The notes beneath the pieces are model-generated. The model saw nothing but the letters and a program-made list of their open reading frames with translations, ran no database searches and was not told the DNA's origin. This document shows positions 1 to 11,330 of a stretch of 64,000 nucleotides of DNA, one piece after another. Origin of the DNA: Adenophora triphylla var. japonica (Eukaryota; Streptophyta; Magnoliopsida; Asterales; Campanulaceae); contig JAFEMH010002559.1 of the NCBI GenBank assembly GCA_022495995.1, positions 124,001-188,000 on the forward strand, given 5' to 3'. Positions within the stretch are counted from its first letter, which is position 1. Each line of letters opens with the position of its first letter. Both the position numbers and the translations under genes were made by a program.

Positions 1-151
1 TATTTCACTATTACACTCACAATATTTTTTAAATTTACTATTTCCTTCACTCATTCTCTCTCCTATTTTACTATTACACTCACAATATTTTTGAAACTCT
101 TAATTTGCGTGCCGAAAAAAAATGATAAAGTAATTACCGGGACGATGGGAG
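1..151. mobile_element. Stowaway-like MITE, cut by window start
   Basis: The end GGGACGATGGGAG followed by TA is a Stowaway terminal repeat, here the right end. The body has the cactcattctctctc signature shared by most MITEs in this window. The left end lies before the window. Confidence 0.75.
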
Positions 152-775
152 TATTATGTTCTAATTCACTCTTAGACCATCTACAATAGTTTCAATACCC
201 AAACAACTTTTAACACCCACTTTAATATTTCACATCTTTCTCTTCCACCTAATAATACAACACTTCATTTAATTTTTAACCCTACAATGATTTTGTTTAA
301 TAAAATTCAACACTCTTTCAACTCATCATCCTATACTCCACCACTTTTATTTTATTTTTTATTTTTTATTTTTATGATTAGTAAAATAATAATTATTATT
401 ATAATCATTTATAATTAAAAAAATACTTCATACTTAATTAATTTTTTTAATTGCAATTAAATAAATATAAAAAAGACGATAATTATTATTATGAAGATAT
501 TGAAATAATTATTATTGAGGTCCATTTCAATAAAAAGATATTGAAAAATAAATATAAGAGTAAATGAAGGATAATTGAAAAATTTATATTGAAAAAAGAG
601 AGTTTTTATTTCTGTGTCCAAATCAAATGAAACAAAACTTTATTTATAGAGAAAAAAATATTATGAATTTTGGTATAAAAAAATAATTTTCTTTTAATAT
701 AAGATAATTGCCTTTGAAAAAATCGGATAAGATTTGAAAATAAAAATATCATCAACCAATCATGTTGAAAATATA
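152..775. other. AT-rich intergenic DNA, no gene seen
   Basis: AT-rich, with many stops in all frames. About 170-330 has a short-motif, pyrimidine-rich look that may be an old MITE, but no terminal repeats or target duplication could be read. Confidence 0.5.
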
Positions 776-1087
776 CTCCCTCCGTCCTAGTCCAAACTTC
801 ACCATTTTGATGTTGGCATAAAATTTAAGGCAAGTGTTGAGTGGAAAATAGTTGTGAGAGAGAATAAGTGAGTGAGTAAGACACGTGCGGCCCATACTTT
901 AAATGTGTGAGAGAGAAAAGTTAGTGGGTATGATAAATGGGACCCATAATTTATGAATGTGAGTATGAGAAGTGGGATATGTATAATAGAATATTAATAA
1001 AACTTTTTTTATTTTAGGAAAGGTAAAACTTCTATCGAGACATTCATTTAAATAAAAGGTGAAGCTTCGAACGAAACAGAGATAGAG
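776..1087. mobile_element. Stowaway-like MITE
   Basis: Starts TA/CTCCCTCCGTCC and ends in a weathered repeat (gatagag/TA). The interior carries agagagaataagtgagtgag, a variant of the local family signature. Noncoding, about 312 bp. Confidence 0.75.
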
Positions 1088-1389
1088 TATTAAGTTATGT
1101 TATGCATAGTGACGCATAGAGTTGAATGGATTAACGTTATCTAAAAAAAACTTGAGATAAGTGGGGGCGGAGATTATTAGATAAACGATGGAACAAAAAC
1201 GAGTGGGAAGTGAGTAATGAAAAATGATGATAAGTGATGATGGCTATCGGATCATAAGGAGGTGACACTCCATGTGGTTCTGCATTCGACACATGTACTC
1301 CATGCGGGCCACGTAGTACTTTTTTACGAGACGATGCCAGAGACACAAAATAAATTTATAAAAAGATAAATACAAAATTACATAATATA

Positions 1390-1630
1390 ATTAAGTATCG
1401 TTTCCTATAAAAACGATGATTGAGTGTTGTTCACTATAAAAACGATGATTAACCATATCAACATCTCTTCCATCTTATAAAATATTAAGTGTCGTTCACT
1501 TTAAAAATGATAATTGAGTGTCGTTCACTATAAAAACGATTGATTGAGTGTTGTTCACTATAAAAATGATGATTGAGTGTCGTTCACTATAGAAACGATC
1601 ATTAAGTGTTGTTCGCTATAAAACGGAGAT
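1390..1630. repeat. Minisatellite, about 30-bp unit
   Basis: At least six imperfect copies of a unit built on gattgagtgtcgttcacta followed by taaaaacgat. Copies differ by C/T and A/G changes (tgtcgttc/tgttgttc), and one spacer of about 45 bp interrupts the array near 1450-1495. No coding potential. The DNA on either side (1088-1389 and 1631-1850) is AT-rich with poly-T runs and nothing recognisable. Confidence 0.8.
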
Positions 1631-2009
1631 TGAAGAAAAAAAGAACATGTGCGAGCACAAGTTGTGCACGAAATTGAAGAAAGAAGACCTGATTCGGATG
1701 ACTTTTCAGATATTTGAACAACATATGTTACAAGATTAAATTTTTTTTTTTTTACAAATTTTTTTATTATTATTATTATTTACCTTTCTCAATTTTTTTT
1801 AATTTTTTTTTTTTTGACAAGTTGAAAATTTACATCGTATATGTTCCCTCTTGAGGGAGGGTGTTAGGATATTGAGAATTATTCTCAATAAAAGAAAGTA
1901 TTTACTTGAGGGAGGGTGTTAGGATATTGAGAATTATTCTCAATAAAAGAAAGTATTTAGTTAGATAAGTTGGTATTGAGCTAGATTAGCAAGTTTGCCT
2001 TATTTAGTA

Positions 2010-2338
2010 CTCCCTCCGTCCCACTTCAATTGGTCGACTTTTCTTTTTGGGACGTCTCACTTCAATTGATCCATTCCATAAATGAAAAGTTTTCCATATA
2101 TTTATACCCTTATCATCTCCACATATTTACAAAAAAAAAAAAAAACAATCATTAACTTACTATTTCTCCCACTCATTCTCTCTCATATTAAATATTTTTA
2201 ACTTTTACATTCTCTCTCCTATTCCCTACCACACATTTAAATTTTACATTCTCTCTCCTCTAATTTCTACCCACTTTATTCATTTTTCTTAAAAACCGTG
2301 AAATTCACCCCGGGACCATTGAAGTGGGACGGAGGGAG
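2010..2338. mobile_element. Stowaway-like MITE inside LTR remnant
   Basis: Perfect-looking ends CTCCCTCCGTCCCACTTC and GAAGTGGGACGGAGGGAG, flanked by TA on both sides. It is the same subfamily as the outer MITE at 40967-43056, since the interior strings about ccttatcatctccacatattta match in reverse orientation. Confidence 0.9.
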
Positions 2339-2540
2339 TAGTATTTACAATTAATATTTACTATTAGGGTCCATTTGGATGCATTGATTTTAAATTCAAT
2401 AAATATTCAAATTCTATAGAATTTAAATAACTTAGAATTTGCTTTCAAAATCATAACATTTACATTGTTTGGATAATGTGTGAAATTCAATTGTAATTAT
2501 ACATTATACTTAAAATAAAAGTTCAATAATAAATCAAGTA

Positions 2541-2640
2541 TCTAGTTTAGTCTAGTGGTATATGGTTGTTAGTTGTTATAAATAACAAGGGTTCAAACCT
2601 TGCTAACAACAAGAGTACAAAAAAATTATATTTTTTAAAA
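2541..2640 (+). mobile_element. SINE-like tRNA-derived fragment
   Basis: Contains a box-A-like tttagtctagtggtat and a box-B-like gggttcaaacc about 45 bp apart, then an A-rich stretch. This is the layout of a tRNA-derived SINE head. It is nested in the Tourist-like MITE. No body or target duplication is resolved. Confidence 0.4.
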
Positions 2641-2649
2641 TAAATAGTA

Positions 2650-2866
2650 TATAGTGGTGGTGGTTAACGGCGGCGATAGGTGGCAGCCGGCGGAGGTAGT
2701 TGGAGGCGATGATTTCCTGAAGCGGTAGTGGTGGCGGCGGCGGGAGGTGGCTGTAGGCGGCGGTGGTAGTTACCGTAGGTGGTGACGGTTGCCGGAGGTG
2801 TTGGCGGCGACGGGAGGTGGCACAAATGGTGGTGGTTGAAAGTTGTTGTGGTGGTGGTAAAAAAAA
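2650..2866. repeat. GGN-rich low-complexity tract
   Basis: An irregular run of ggtggtgg, ggcggcgg and cggaggt motifs, about 215 bp, sharply more GC-rich than its surroundings. It is enclosed in the MITE. Not coding in any frame that extends beyond it. Confidence 0.75.
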
Positions 2867-3349
2867 TGTGAATTATTAATTGATCATAATTTAGAATTTA
2901 AATTATTAGGATTTAAGATGAAATTAGTTTTGTGGAATTGAGTGATTTAGAATTCCAACACAATTCCAATTCTAAATTTTAGTTATGTTCCCAAACAATG
3001 AAATTGATTTTGGAGGCCCCAATTCCAATTTTAAGCTATGAAATTGGGGTATTCAAACATACTCTTAGAATAATTACAGATTTGTTAGAATTCTAATAGA
3101 ATTAGAATTAATATGTTTTGAGTATAAATATAAGTCAGTAGCTTATGTATAATTTGTCACAAAAATAATACATAATATATTTTGACTATTCATATTTTAT
3201 CAAACCTCAGTTAAAATAAAAAATAAAATAACAATTCATTTTCTATTTCATATTCCTATTTTCTCTCATACTTTCAACATCTACTTTTTATTAGTTCCCA
3301 TTTCTAAAAGAAAATAAAAACTTTTCAATGGCACGAAGGAATTATAATA

Positions 3350-3639
3350 CTCCCTCCGCCCCAGCTCAAAAGACACAAAATCAATCTTGCACTCAAATTA
3401 AGGAAAGTGATGTAGGAAAGAGAAAAAGTTTAAATGTTATGAGTATGAAAAATTAAATAGGAGAGAGAATGAGTGGAAGGAATAATTAGGAGAGAGAATG
3501 TTGTGAGTATAAAAGTAAAGTAGGAGAAAGAATGAGTGAGTAGAATAGTAATAAAAACTTTCTTTTTTGAAAGTGTGCCTTTTTAAATGGAACACCCAAA
3601 AAAAAAATTTCTGCCCTTTTTCAATCGGGACGAAGGGAG
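3350..3639. mobile_element. Stowaway-like MITE
   Basis: Ends CTCCCTCCGCCCCAG and CGGGACGAAGGGAG with flanking TA. Carries the family signature gagagaatgagtgga. Confidence 0.85.
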
Positions 3640-3720
3640 TACTCCTTTTATTCCAGTTTAAATTACACATTTATTCGTTTGGGAAGTGTTATTGATAAGT
3701 TTCACATCATAAAACAGATA

Positions 3721-4006
3721 CTCCCTCCGTTCCAGTTCCAATAAGTGTTTCACCCTTTTGGGTTTGGGTGGACATACAAATTATGAAAATGAGAGGGAAA
3801 AAAATGTTGTGAGTGTAATTTGAAAATAGGAGAGAGAATTAGTGGAGGAAATAGTAAATTATAATGGTGTTGTGAGTATTAAAATAATATAGGAGAGAGA
3901 ATGAGTGGAGAAAATAGTAAAGATTCTTTGCCAAAAAAAGAAAGGTGAAGCTTTTAACGGGACGCCCTTTTGGGAATTAGTGAAGCTTTTATTGGGACGG
4001 AGGGAG
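3721..4006. mobile_element. Stowaway-like MITE
   Basis: Ends CTCCCTCCGTTCCAG and TTGGGACGGAGGGAG, both beside TA. The interior (taaattataatggtgttgtg) is close to the copies at 36892 and 46746. Confidence 0.9.
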
Positions 4007-4299
4007 TATGTTTTATTATTATTATTATTTTACTTGTTATACTCACATATTTAACTTAATGAATCTCATTTGTCAACTAAATTAAAGCTCTTTGGCTTTA
4101 AACTCTTTTACTTTTTAACAGAAAATATATCTGTGAACCAAAAAACGAATTTACCACTACAAAATATGAATCTTCTTCAACAAAAAATTGCTTAACCATC
4201 ATTTTCGCCCACATAATAAGCAAAAAAAAAAAAATTGCTCACCATTGAATACCATTATATCTTATTTTTTATTTTAAAATGTTCTAAAACTATACTCCC

Positions 4300-4827
4300 T
4301 GTTGAGAATATAGCCCTACACAGCTCAAACAAACCACAAGAACAATAATAGCACACAAACAAAGCACAAGAAATTAAAGCACAGAAAAAGACACAAAAAT
4401 TGTTTACCCAGTTCACCAATGTGTTTGGCTATGTCTGGGGGCACTACCAAGCCAGGATCTTGCACTATATTGTGTTTGTATAATGTTACAATGAGAAAAG
4501 AGACGAAACTTTACTTAATATATGCTCAGGAAAATATCAACCAAACCCTAGCTAAGCCCAGAAAAGCAAAAGCCCGTGAAACACAATTCCCCTCGGCAGG
4601 CCTTGAGGCGCCCGCCTCAAGGTAGTTCATGCGGCCGCCTGGAATTGATCAAGCCATGCCCATCCTTCGGTGTTTGAGGCGCCCGCCAGAGTAGGAACCA
4701 TGCGCCCGCCCCAAGCAAGCATCACCAACGTCAAAACCAACTGCACGCGAGGCGCCCGCCTCGCCATCCCCAGGCGCCCGCCTCATACTGCTCCGAAAAA
4801 CAATCAGGTTGGTCCTCTATCCCAACA
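4300..4827 (-). repeat. 3' LTR of copia A
   Basis: TGTTG to CAACA ends. On the plus strand it contains a GC-rich block repeating ggcgcccgcc at about 4605-4790, including the near-palindrome ttgaggcgcccgcctcaa. Confidence 0.95.
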
Positions 4828-4937
4828 ATCTCCCACCTAGAGATCAACCGCATATATAAGCCCCGTATACGTTTTTCAACTCATCCTTGGTGTCCTCCTA
4901 GTGCTCACCTCGATCATGGTAGTGCCATCCTCCTCTC

Positions 4938-7049
4938 CTATTCTCCAAGCCCAATCAAGCTTGCAGCAGCCTTCAACTTCTCAAGGTTTACAACCTTTGT
5001 CAAAATGTCAGCTGGGTTCTCCGATCCCAATATCTTCTCTAGCCTTAAAATCTTCATCTCCAAGAGATGCCTGATGTAGTGAAACATCAGTTCAATGTGC
5101 TTCGTCCTAGAATGAAACGCCGGAATTCTAGCCAAGTGTATTGCACTCTGACTGTCACTGTAGAGAACGTTACCACTTCGCGTCTTCCCAATTTTACCCA
5201 AGAAGTTCTGCAACCATACCATCTCTTTACTCGCCTCTGTCACTGCCACTGCCACATATTCTGCTTCTGCAGTCGACTGAGCCACGATCTTCTGCAACTT
5301 AGAAGCCCAGGAGATTGCCGTACCACCCAATGTGAACACATAACCCGTAGTACTTCTCCTCTTGTCAAGATCGCTTGATGCCAAGTCCGCATCAACATAA
5401 CCCGCTAACACAACCTCCTTGCTTGAGAAACATAGATCCTTACCAGCAGTACCCTTCAGGTAACGCAGGATCCATTTAACCGCTTCCCAATGTTGCTTTC
5501 CTGGATTGCCCATAAACCGGCTGACTACTTCCACCGCATGTGCAATGTCCGACCTTGTACACACCATTGCATACATGAGACTCCCCACTGCTGAAGCATA
5601 TGGAGTTCTCTCCATCTTGTCACGCTCCTCCTTGCCCATAGGCGAGTCTTTCTCGGATAGCTTGAAGTGCAAACCCAATGGCGTTCCTGTTGGCTTCGCC
5701 TCTTCCATACAAAACCTTGCCAAGACTTTCTCAACGTATTCTGCTTGTGAAAGAACCAATTTACCCGACTCCCTATCCCGGTCAATCCGCATGCCCAAGA
5801 TTTTTCTGGCCTCTCCCAAATCCTTCATCTCGAACCGTTCTGACAATTGATCCTTCAATCTGTTTACCTCTCTAATGCTAGAGCCCGCTATTAGCATGTC
5901 ATCCACATATAATAGCAAGATTATGTACCCATTGTCCGTGTTCTTGAAGTAGCAACAATGATCCGCCTCACATTTGTTAAAATCAATGTCATGCATGAAC
6001 CCATCAAACTTTCTGTACCACTGCCTAGGAGCTTGTTTAAGGCCATACAAGCTCTTAGTCAATCTGCAAACTAGCTCCTCGCTACCCTTAGACAAGTAAC
6101 CCTCTGGCTGTACCATGTAAATTTCTTCCTCCAAGTTCCCATGAAGAAAGGCCGTCTTTACATCCATCTGTTCAAGCAACAAGTTATCTGCCACTACTAT
6201 CCCCAGAACCATTCTGATAGTGGTCATCTTCACAACCGGAGTGAATACCTCGGTGTAGTCAATACCATACTTTTGCTGAAACCCTTTTACAACCAATCTT
6301 GCCTTGTAACGCTTACTGTCGTCTGCTTCCTCCTTGATCCTGTAAACCCACTTATTATGCAGTGCCTTCTTCCCCTTAGGTAGTTCAGTCAACTCCCAAG
6401 TTTTGTTGGCCTTCAATGAGTCCATCTCATCATCCATCGCAGCTTTCCACTTGTTGCAAAGTGCACTACGAACAGCCTCCGCATAACATTCCGATTTCCC
6501 ATTATCTGTCAACAGCAAATAATAATTGGAAGGAGTATACCTGTCAGGCGATCCACGCAACCTGCTGGATCTACGCAGCGAAATATCCGGTTCTGGAGTA
6601 TGAGGTTCATCTTCAGTGACCTCCTGACCATGGTCAACATGAACTGTTTTGCTCCCACCCGCGTTTGGAACCTCCACCTCTACAATATCCGGTTCTGAAC
6701 TAGTATCATCAGATGCCCCCTTTCTGTCCTTGTATAATACCTGTTCATTGAATACCACATCTCGACTACGAATAATTTTATGATTTTGGTCATCCCAAAA
6801 CTTATACCCGAAGTCATCCCCGCCATACCCAATAAATGTACACTTAACATATTTTGTATCTAATTTAGTTCTCTCTGCAGAATCAATATGAACATAAGAA
6901 ACGCGGCCAAATATGCGAAGAAAGGACAGATTTACCTGCTTGCCACTCCATGCTTCCTCTGAAATTCCATTCCCCAATGGTACCGATGGTTCCCGATTGA
7001 TCAAGAAAGTCGCCGTGTCAACTGCCCCAAAACGTCTTCGGAAGTCCAC
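4938..7049 (-). pseudogene. Copia A reverse transcriptase and RNase H part of pol
   Basis: An open stretch of 703 codons, the largest in the window. The first 30-100 residues are the integrase C-terminal part (FIGYGGDDFGYKFWD). A variable linker follows. The reverse transcriptase spans about 217-460, with LVVKGFQQ, QMDVKTAFLHGNLEEEIYM, SLYGLKQAPRQWY and the catalytic YVDD at about 381-384. RNase H is at about 545-690 (GYVDADLA, STAEAEYVA, DSQSAIHLA). It is separated from the upstream integrase by a frameshift in the 7018-7049 overlap, so its apparent start is not a real one. In a live element this is the C-terminal half of one Gag-Pol polyprotein. Catalytic residues look intact. Confidence 0.9.
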
Positions 7050-8010
7050 ACTTCAATCTCATACTTCTAGCCCGCTCGTTCAATGTTCTGTTCATCCTCT
7101 CTACAACCCCATTGAGTTGTGGTGTGCGCTTTGGTGTCTTCTTCATACGAATACCATTTGCAGCACAATATTCCCTAAACTCACCAAGCTCATACTCCCC
7201 ACCATTATCTGATCTCAAGTACTTAAGCTTAAGTCCCGTCTGATTCTCCACCAAGGCCCTCCACTTCTTGAACACCTCGAAAGCTTCATCTTTCCCCTTC
7301 AAGAAATAAACCCAGACCTTCCTTATAGAATCATCAATAAAAGTCATGTAATATGACGCACCACCAAGAGAAGTTACCGGAGATGGTCCCCACAAATCAG
7401 TGTGAACAAGTTCTAACTTTGCTTCCCTCAAACCCCTACCTGTCCTCGAGAAATTATTTCTCCCCTGTTTGCCGAACATACAATCTTCGCAGATCCCCAC
7501 GTTGACTGTCTTCAAACCCGGTAGTAGTCCCTTTGAACAAAGTACCTTCATCCCCGTCTCACTCATGTGACCCAATCGACAGTGCCACAAATCTGTATCA
7601 CCCTTGGCTGCCGCCACCGCGATACTATCCTTGGTGTTGTTCGCCAAATACAATGTCCCCTCCTTATTACCCCGAGCGATCTCGCAATCCTCCTTGGTAA
7701 TAACCCAGTTCCTGCACCGAATGTTACCTTGTAACCTTCTTCGTCCAACCGCCCAACCGATAGTAGGTTCTTTTTCAAACCGGAATGTGCCCGACCCGTT
7801 CAGATGTAAGACCTTCCCGTCCGATGCTCCTATTCTGACATCCCCCTTCCCCTTGATTTCCAAAGGCTCGCCATCCGCCAGATAGACCTTACCGAAATCA
7901 CCGAAAGTGTAATTCTCCATCTCTTCTTTATGCCCGCAAGAGTGGAATGATGCCCCGAATCCAAAGCACATGATTCTAGTGCACTACTAACACTCGTAAC
8001 CGCACATCGT
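7018..8010 (-). pseudogene. Copia A protease and integrase part of pol
   Basis: The protease active site is visible, but the DSG triplet and the following GASFHSCGHKEE lie in different frames: one G is missing from a G run near 7955, so the enzyme is broken at its catalytic motif. Downstream, the integrase zinc-binding segment (LWHCRLGH then CEDCMFGKQ) and core (HTDLWGP, TFIDD, RSDNGGEY, TPQLNGVVERMNRTL) read in one frame for 317 codons. A second frameshift at about 7030 separates it from the reverse transcriptase. Integrase inserts the cDNA copy into the host genome. The D, D and E catalytic positions appear present. Confidence 0.85.
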
Positions 8011-8019
8011 CACCTTTCG

Positions 8020-8843
8020 ACCGTCACATTATCTTCATCGAATTGCCCCCACGATTGGGACAATCCCTCTTGTAGTGTCCCAACTCCTTACAATGATAGC
8101 ACTGAACTGATCCCTTTGCGACCTTTGGTTTATCTTTGATCTGCACAGCTTTGCCCTTACCACTCACCACGTTCTCCCTAGATTCAGTTCTCCCTAGATT
8201 CGGTTCTCCCTTGTTTGCTAGTACCCGGCTTCCCCTTGCTAGTAGTAGCTAAAGCCGATCCCGAAGCACTCGATGTCCCCAACTTCTTCATGCGATTTTC
8301 TTCGCCCAAAAGAAAGTCTTTAACGTCATCGTACTTCAATTTCTTCTTACCTGCTGAAGCATTGATCGCTGTCACCGTTCCGCTCTAACTTCCTGGTAAA
8401 GATGCTAGCAACAAGCACGCATGAACCTCATCATCGAACTTGATCTCCACCGCAGTCAATGAGTCTATAACATCCATAAACTCATCGATGTGCTTAGCCA
8501 AGGATCCTCCCTCTTGCATCTTGAGACTACCCATCTTGCGTATCAAATCAACCTTATTTGCAGCAGATGGAGTTTCAAATCTCTCAGTAAGATAATCCAA
8601 CAGCTCCTTGGCAGTTGTCGCCTTCTTGGTAGTCTTTGCAATCCACTTTGACAAAGTAGATCTGACCACCCCTAGGGCTTTCCGATCCATGAGTTCCCAT
8701 TCTTCCTGATCTTCTCCTTCCAGTTTGACACCCTTCAGAGGCTTATAGAGATCCTTGTTGTACAAAAGATCCTCAATCTGCATCCTCCAATATCCGTAGT
8801 CAGACCCATCGAATTTCTCAACCGCCTGTTTGTCTTTGCCCAT
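8020..8843 (-). pseudogene. Copia A gag, two lesions
   Basis: Start ATG at 8841-8843 (MGKDKQAVEKFDGSDYGYW), just inside the primer site. It is a UBN2-type Gag (LYKPLKG, LLDYLTERFETPSAANK). A TAG stop at 8385-8387 interrupts the conserved LASLPGS segment. Reading continues in the same frame through 8184-8375, then is thrown out of frame by a 16-bp tandem duplication (8171-8186 and 8187-8202). A CX2CX4HX4C zinc knuckle (CYHCKELGHYKRDC) follows at about 8058-8100. Gag would form the retroelement particle and bind RNA through the knuckle. Confidence 0.85.
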
Positions 8844-8883
8844 TCTTGATTGCTTGACAACACCCTTGATCTCAAAACCAAGA

Positions 8884-8895
8884 GCTCTGATACCA
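8884..8895 (-). promoter_or_regulatory. Primer binding site of copia A
   Basis: The minus strand reads tggtatcagagc, the plant copia site complementary to the 3' end of initiator tRNA-Met, two bases inside the 5' LTR. Confidence 0.9.
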
Positions 8896-8897
8896 GT

Positions 8898-9425
8898 TGT
8901 TGAGAATATAGCCCTACACAGCCCAAGCAAACCACAAGAACAATAATAGCACACAAACAAAGCACAAGAAATTAAAGCACAGAAAAAGACACAGAAATTG
9001 TTTACCCAGTTCACCAATGTGTTTGGCTACGTCTGGGGGCACTATCAAGCCAGGATCTTGCACTATATTGTGTTTGTATAATGTTACAATGAGAAAAGAG
9101 ACGGAACTTTACTTAATATATGCTCAGGAAAATATCAACCAAATCCTAGCTAAGCCCAGAAAAGCAAAAGCCCGTGAAACACAATTCCCCTCGGCAAGCC
9201 TTGAGGCGCCCACCTCAAGGTAGTTCATGCGGCCGCCTGGAATTGATCAAGCCATGCCCATCCTTCGGTGTTTGAGGCGCCCGCCAGAGTAGGAACCATG
9301 CGCCCGCCCCAAGCAAGCATCACCAACGTCAAAACCAACTGCACGCGAGGCGCCCGCCTCGCCATCCCCAGGCGCCCGCCTCATAATGCTCCGAAAAACA
9401 ATCAGGTTGGTCCTCTATCCCAACA
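8898..9425 (-). repeat. 5' LTR of copia A
   Basis: The same length and ends as the LTR at 4300-4827, about ten substitutions apart by eye, and the same ggcgcccgcc-rich block at about 9203-9385. Confidence 0.95.
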
Positions 9426-9547
9426 CTCCCTCCCTCAGTTTCATTCGGTACAAAATAAATCTTACACGAAAATCAAGAATTATGTAGTTGAGTAAATGAT
9501 ATTAGTATGAAAAGTGAGGTAAAAGGGAGAATGCCTGTTAGAAAATA

Positions 9548-9856
9548 CTCCCTTCGTCCCGCCCGAAAGGGCAATTTTGCCTCCTAGCACGGAAATTAAG
9601 AAATGAATAAGAAAAGTGATGTAAGAAAGAGAAAAAGGTTAAATGTTGTGAGTATGAAAAATTAAATAGGAGAGAGAATGAGTGGGAGAAATAGTTAGGA
9701 GAGAGAATGTTGTGAGTGTAAAAGTAAAGTAGGAGAGAGAATGAGTGGGGTAGGAAGAGTATAAAAATAATAAAAACTTTCCTTTTTGGGGTTGTGCCCT
9801 TTTAAATGGGACGCCCAAAAAGAAAATTTGTGCCCTTTCGAGCGGGACGGAGGGAG
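9548..9856. mobile_element. Stowaway-like MITE nested in another
   Basis: TA/CTCCCTTCGTCCCGCCCG to CGAGCGGGACGGAGGGAG/TA. Carries gagagaatgagtggg. It sits inside the MITE 4295-9998, so it is the younger of the two. Confidence 0.9.
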
Positions 9857-10256
9857 TAGTAACTAGATAGTTATTTTAAATATAAAAAGTGAGTCAATGA
9901 ATAAAGAACTACTAAAAAAAATTCATTTTGAGAATGTGCATTTTTAAATGGGACATGCAAAATAAAATTTTGTTACTTTTCGAGTGAGGTGGAGTGAGTA
10001 CTCAGAAAAATATACTTCTTATGTCTCATTTGAAGATTCACCATTTCAATTGACACAAAAATTAAGGAAAAAAATGAAATATATGATGTGTTGTGAGTGT
10101 AAATAATTGGATAGAAAAAATAAAGTGATGTAAGTGAATAATCATTGTGAGAATAACAGATATTTCTCATTTTCATTCTAAAAATGTGAATATTTAAATT
10201 GGATACTCATGTAAAAAATAAATGAATTTTCAAGTGAGAAAAGCGTTTTTCAACTA

Positions 10257-10700
10257 AGGGTGCGTTTGTTTTTCCATTTTCAGCCTTAATTGCCTCTTAA
10301 CACTTATTAGTTCAAAGGATTAGAGAAATAAGTGTGTTTTTTTTTTTTGAAATCAGACTTGGTAGGCTCTTAAAACCCTCTTATTTTTAAGCGCCTAAAG
10401 TAGTGCTGAGTGTCCTCTTATTCCCTCTTATTCACAATTTTGGACAAAAATATCCTCAACAATTTTTCATAATACCCGTATTACCTTTGCTTATTATTAA
10501 CAAGGTAGAAAATTATATATTATTCAGAAGGGTAAAATGGTAAAAACACACATTCAGAAAACGAATTCAGAGGTGAAAATCAAACAGCGTGCCTAATTCA
10601 GAATTCAGTCTTCAGACGCTGCCTCTTAATGATTCTGTCAATTTCAGAAGTGAAATCAGATTTCAGCACTTAACACTTAAAAATAAATAAAAACTCCCTA
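10257..10700. mobile_element. MITE-like repeat, boundaries unclear
   Basis: Starts gggtgcgtttgtttttcc, typical of hAT/Harbinger MITE ends. The part 10553-10684 recurs in inverted orientation at about 40996-41092 (aattcagaattcagtcttc and neighbours), so it is a dispersed repeat. No matching right terminus or duplication was read. About 10011-10230 before it may be an eroded Stowaway. Confidence 0.5.
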
Positions 10701-11330
10701 AATTTGTTCGAATGCGAAACAATCTATGCCCAAATCCCACAATTGTGACTATAAAGATGAACATAACTACCGGTCCACTAAGAATATCAAAAGAGAAGTG
10801 GTAGGGGGTGATTATAGCCGTTAATTTGGGATCGTTTCATCTAAATGTCTCGTCTCTCGTATAAATAGAACATAATATAATAGTATATTCTAATTTCGTA
10901 TAAAAGCGGACATATTTAGTACATCTCATTTGGGACGCGAGACAAGTCGGAAAGGGACGGGATGGGACGGAACGTCCCGAATTTTATAATTTTAATTTTT
11001 TAACCTCAAAGTCAAAGATATTTTAGCACTTTTTCTTAGTTTTTTTTTTTTTCAATTATCCATTGATTATTTGTTTTGATTTAGCTATTTCATGAATTTA
11101 ACAAGTTTTTATCTTGTTGAATTGTAAAAAAATTAATCTTATGTTTTTAATTTAATATTTTGACATCATCTTAATTAAATTTTAATTTTATAATATTAGT
11201 GTCTTCGCTTCACGTATTGTCCTTTATTGTCCCGTATTTCAAGATGAGATAAAATGGGACAAGAATTTTCTATTACAAGATTTCATAATTTTGTCATGTT
11301 TAATCTCATATTCTCGAATTGACATCTTTT
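10701..11330. other. Intergenic, no gene seen
   Basis: AT-rich, with scattered gggacg/cgtccc inverted motifs near 10930-10980, including gggacggaacgtcccg, that suggest an eroded transposon end. No open frame of interest. Confidence 0.4.

Larger units (their letters stand above)
2367..3064. mobile_element. Tourist/PIF-Harbinger-like MITE
   Basis: Terminal repeats gggtccatttggat and, at the right end, the complement of gagtatgtttgaat, flanked by the 3-bp duplication TTA (2364-2366 and 3065-3067). It lies in the LTR remnant. The interior holds a SINE-like piece and a GGN-rich tract. Family by TSD length only. Confidence 0.65.
1862..3202 (+). mobile_element. Copia LTR remnant broken by two MITEs
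   Basis: Two copies of a 55-bp unit (1862-1916 and from 1917) each start TGTTAGGATATTGAG and are preceded by the purine tract ttgagggaggg, as expected of a polypurine tract joined to a 3' LTR. The LTR resumes after the two MITEs and has a TATA-like gtataaatataag near 3119. A possible end in CA is at 3202. No partner LTR or internal domain is seen, so it is a fragment. The end point is uncertain. Confidence 0.5.
4300..9425 (-). mobile_element. Ty1/copia LTR retrotransposon A
   Basis: A complete element on the minus strand. Two 528-bp LTRs (TGTTGAGAATA to TATCCCAACA), a 5-bp target duplication CTCCC (4295-4299, 9426-9430), a tRNA-iMet-type primer site at 8884-8895 and a purine tract beside 4828. 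Domain order on the minus strand is Gag, zinc knuckle, protease, integrase, reverse transcriptase, RNase H, which is the copia order. The LTRs differ at roughly ten sites by eye (about 98% identical). Gag, protease and integrase each carry a frame lesion, so it is not autonomous now. Lineage looks Tork-like, with low certainty. Confidence 0.95.
4295..9998. mobile_element. Stowaway-like MITE split by copia A and a second MITE
   Basis: The left end TA/CTCCC is cut by copia A. It resumes at 9426 as CTCCCTCCCTCAGTTTC, so CTCCC is also the copia target duplication. A second MITE occupies 9548-9856. The right terminus gtgaggtggagtgag/TA closes at 9998. Without the two insertions the element would be about 265 bp. 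Confidence 0.8.

Noticed and set aside
5067..7212. Several plus-strand frames of 60-115 codons
   Set aside because: Antisense to the open pol of copia A; typical shadows of a strong coding strand.
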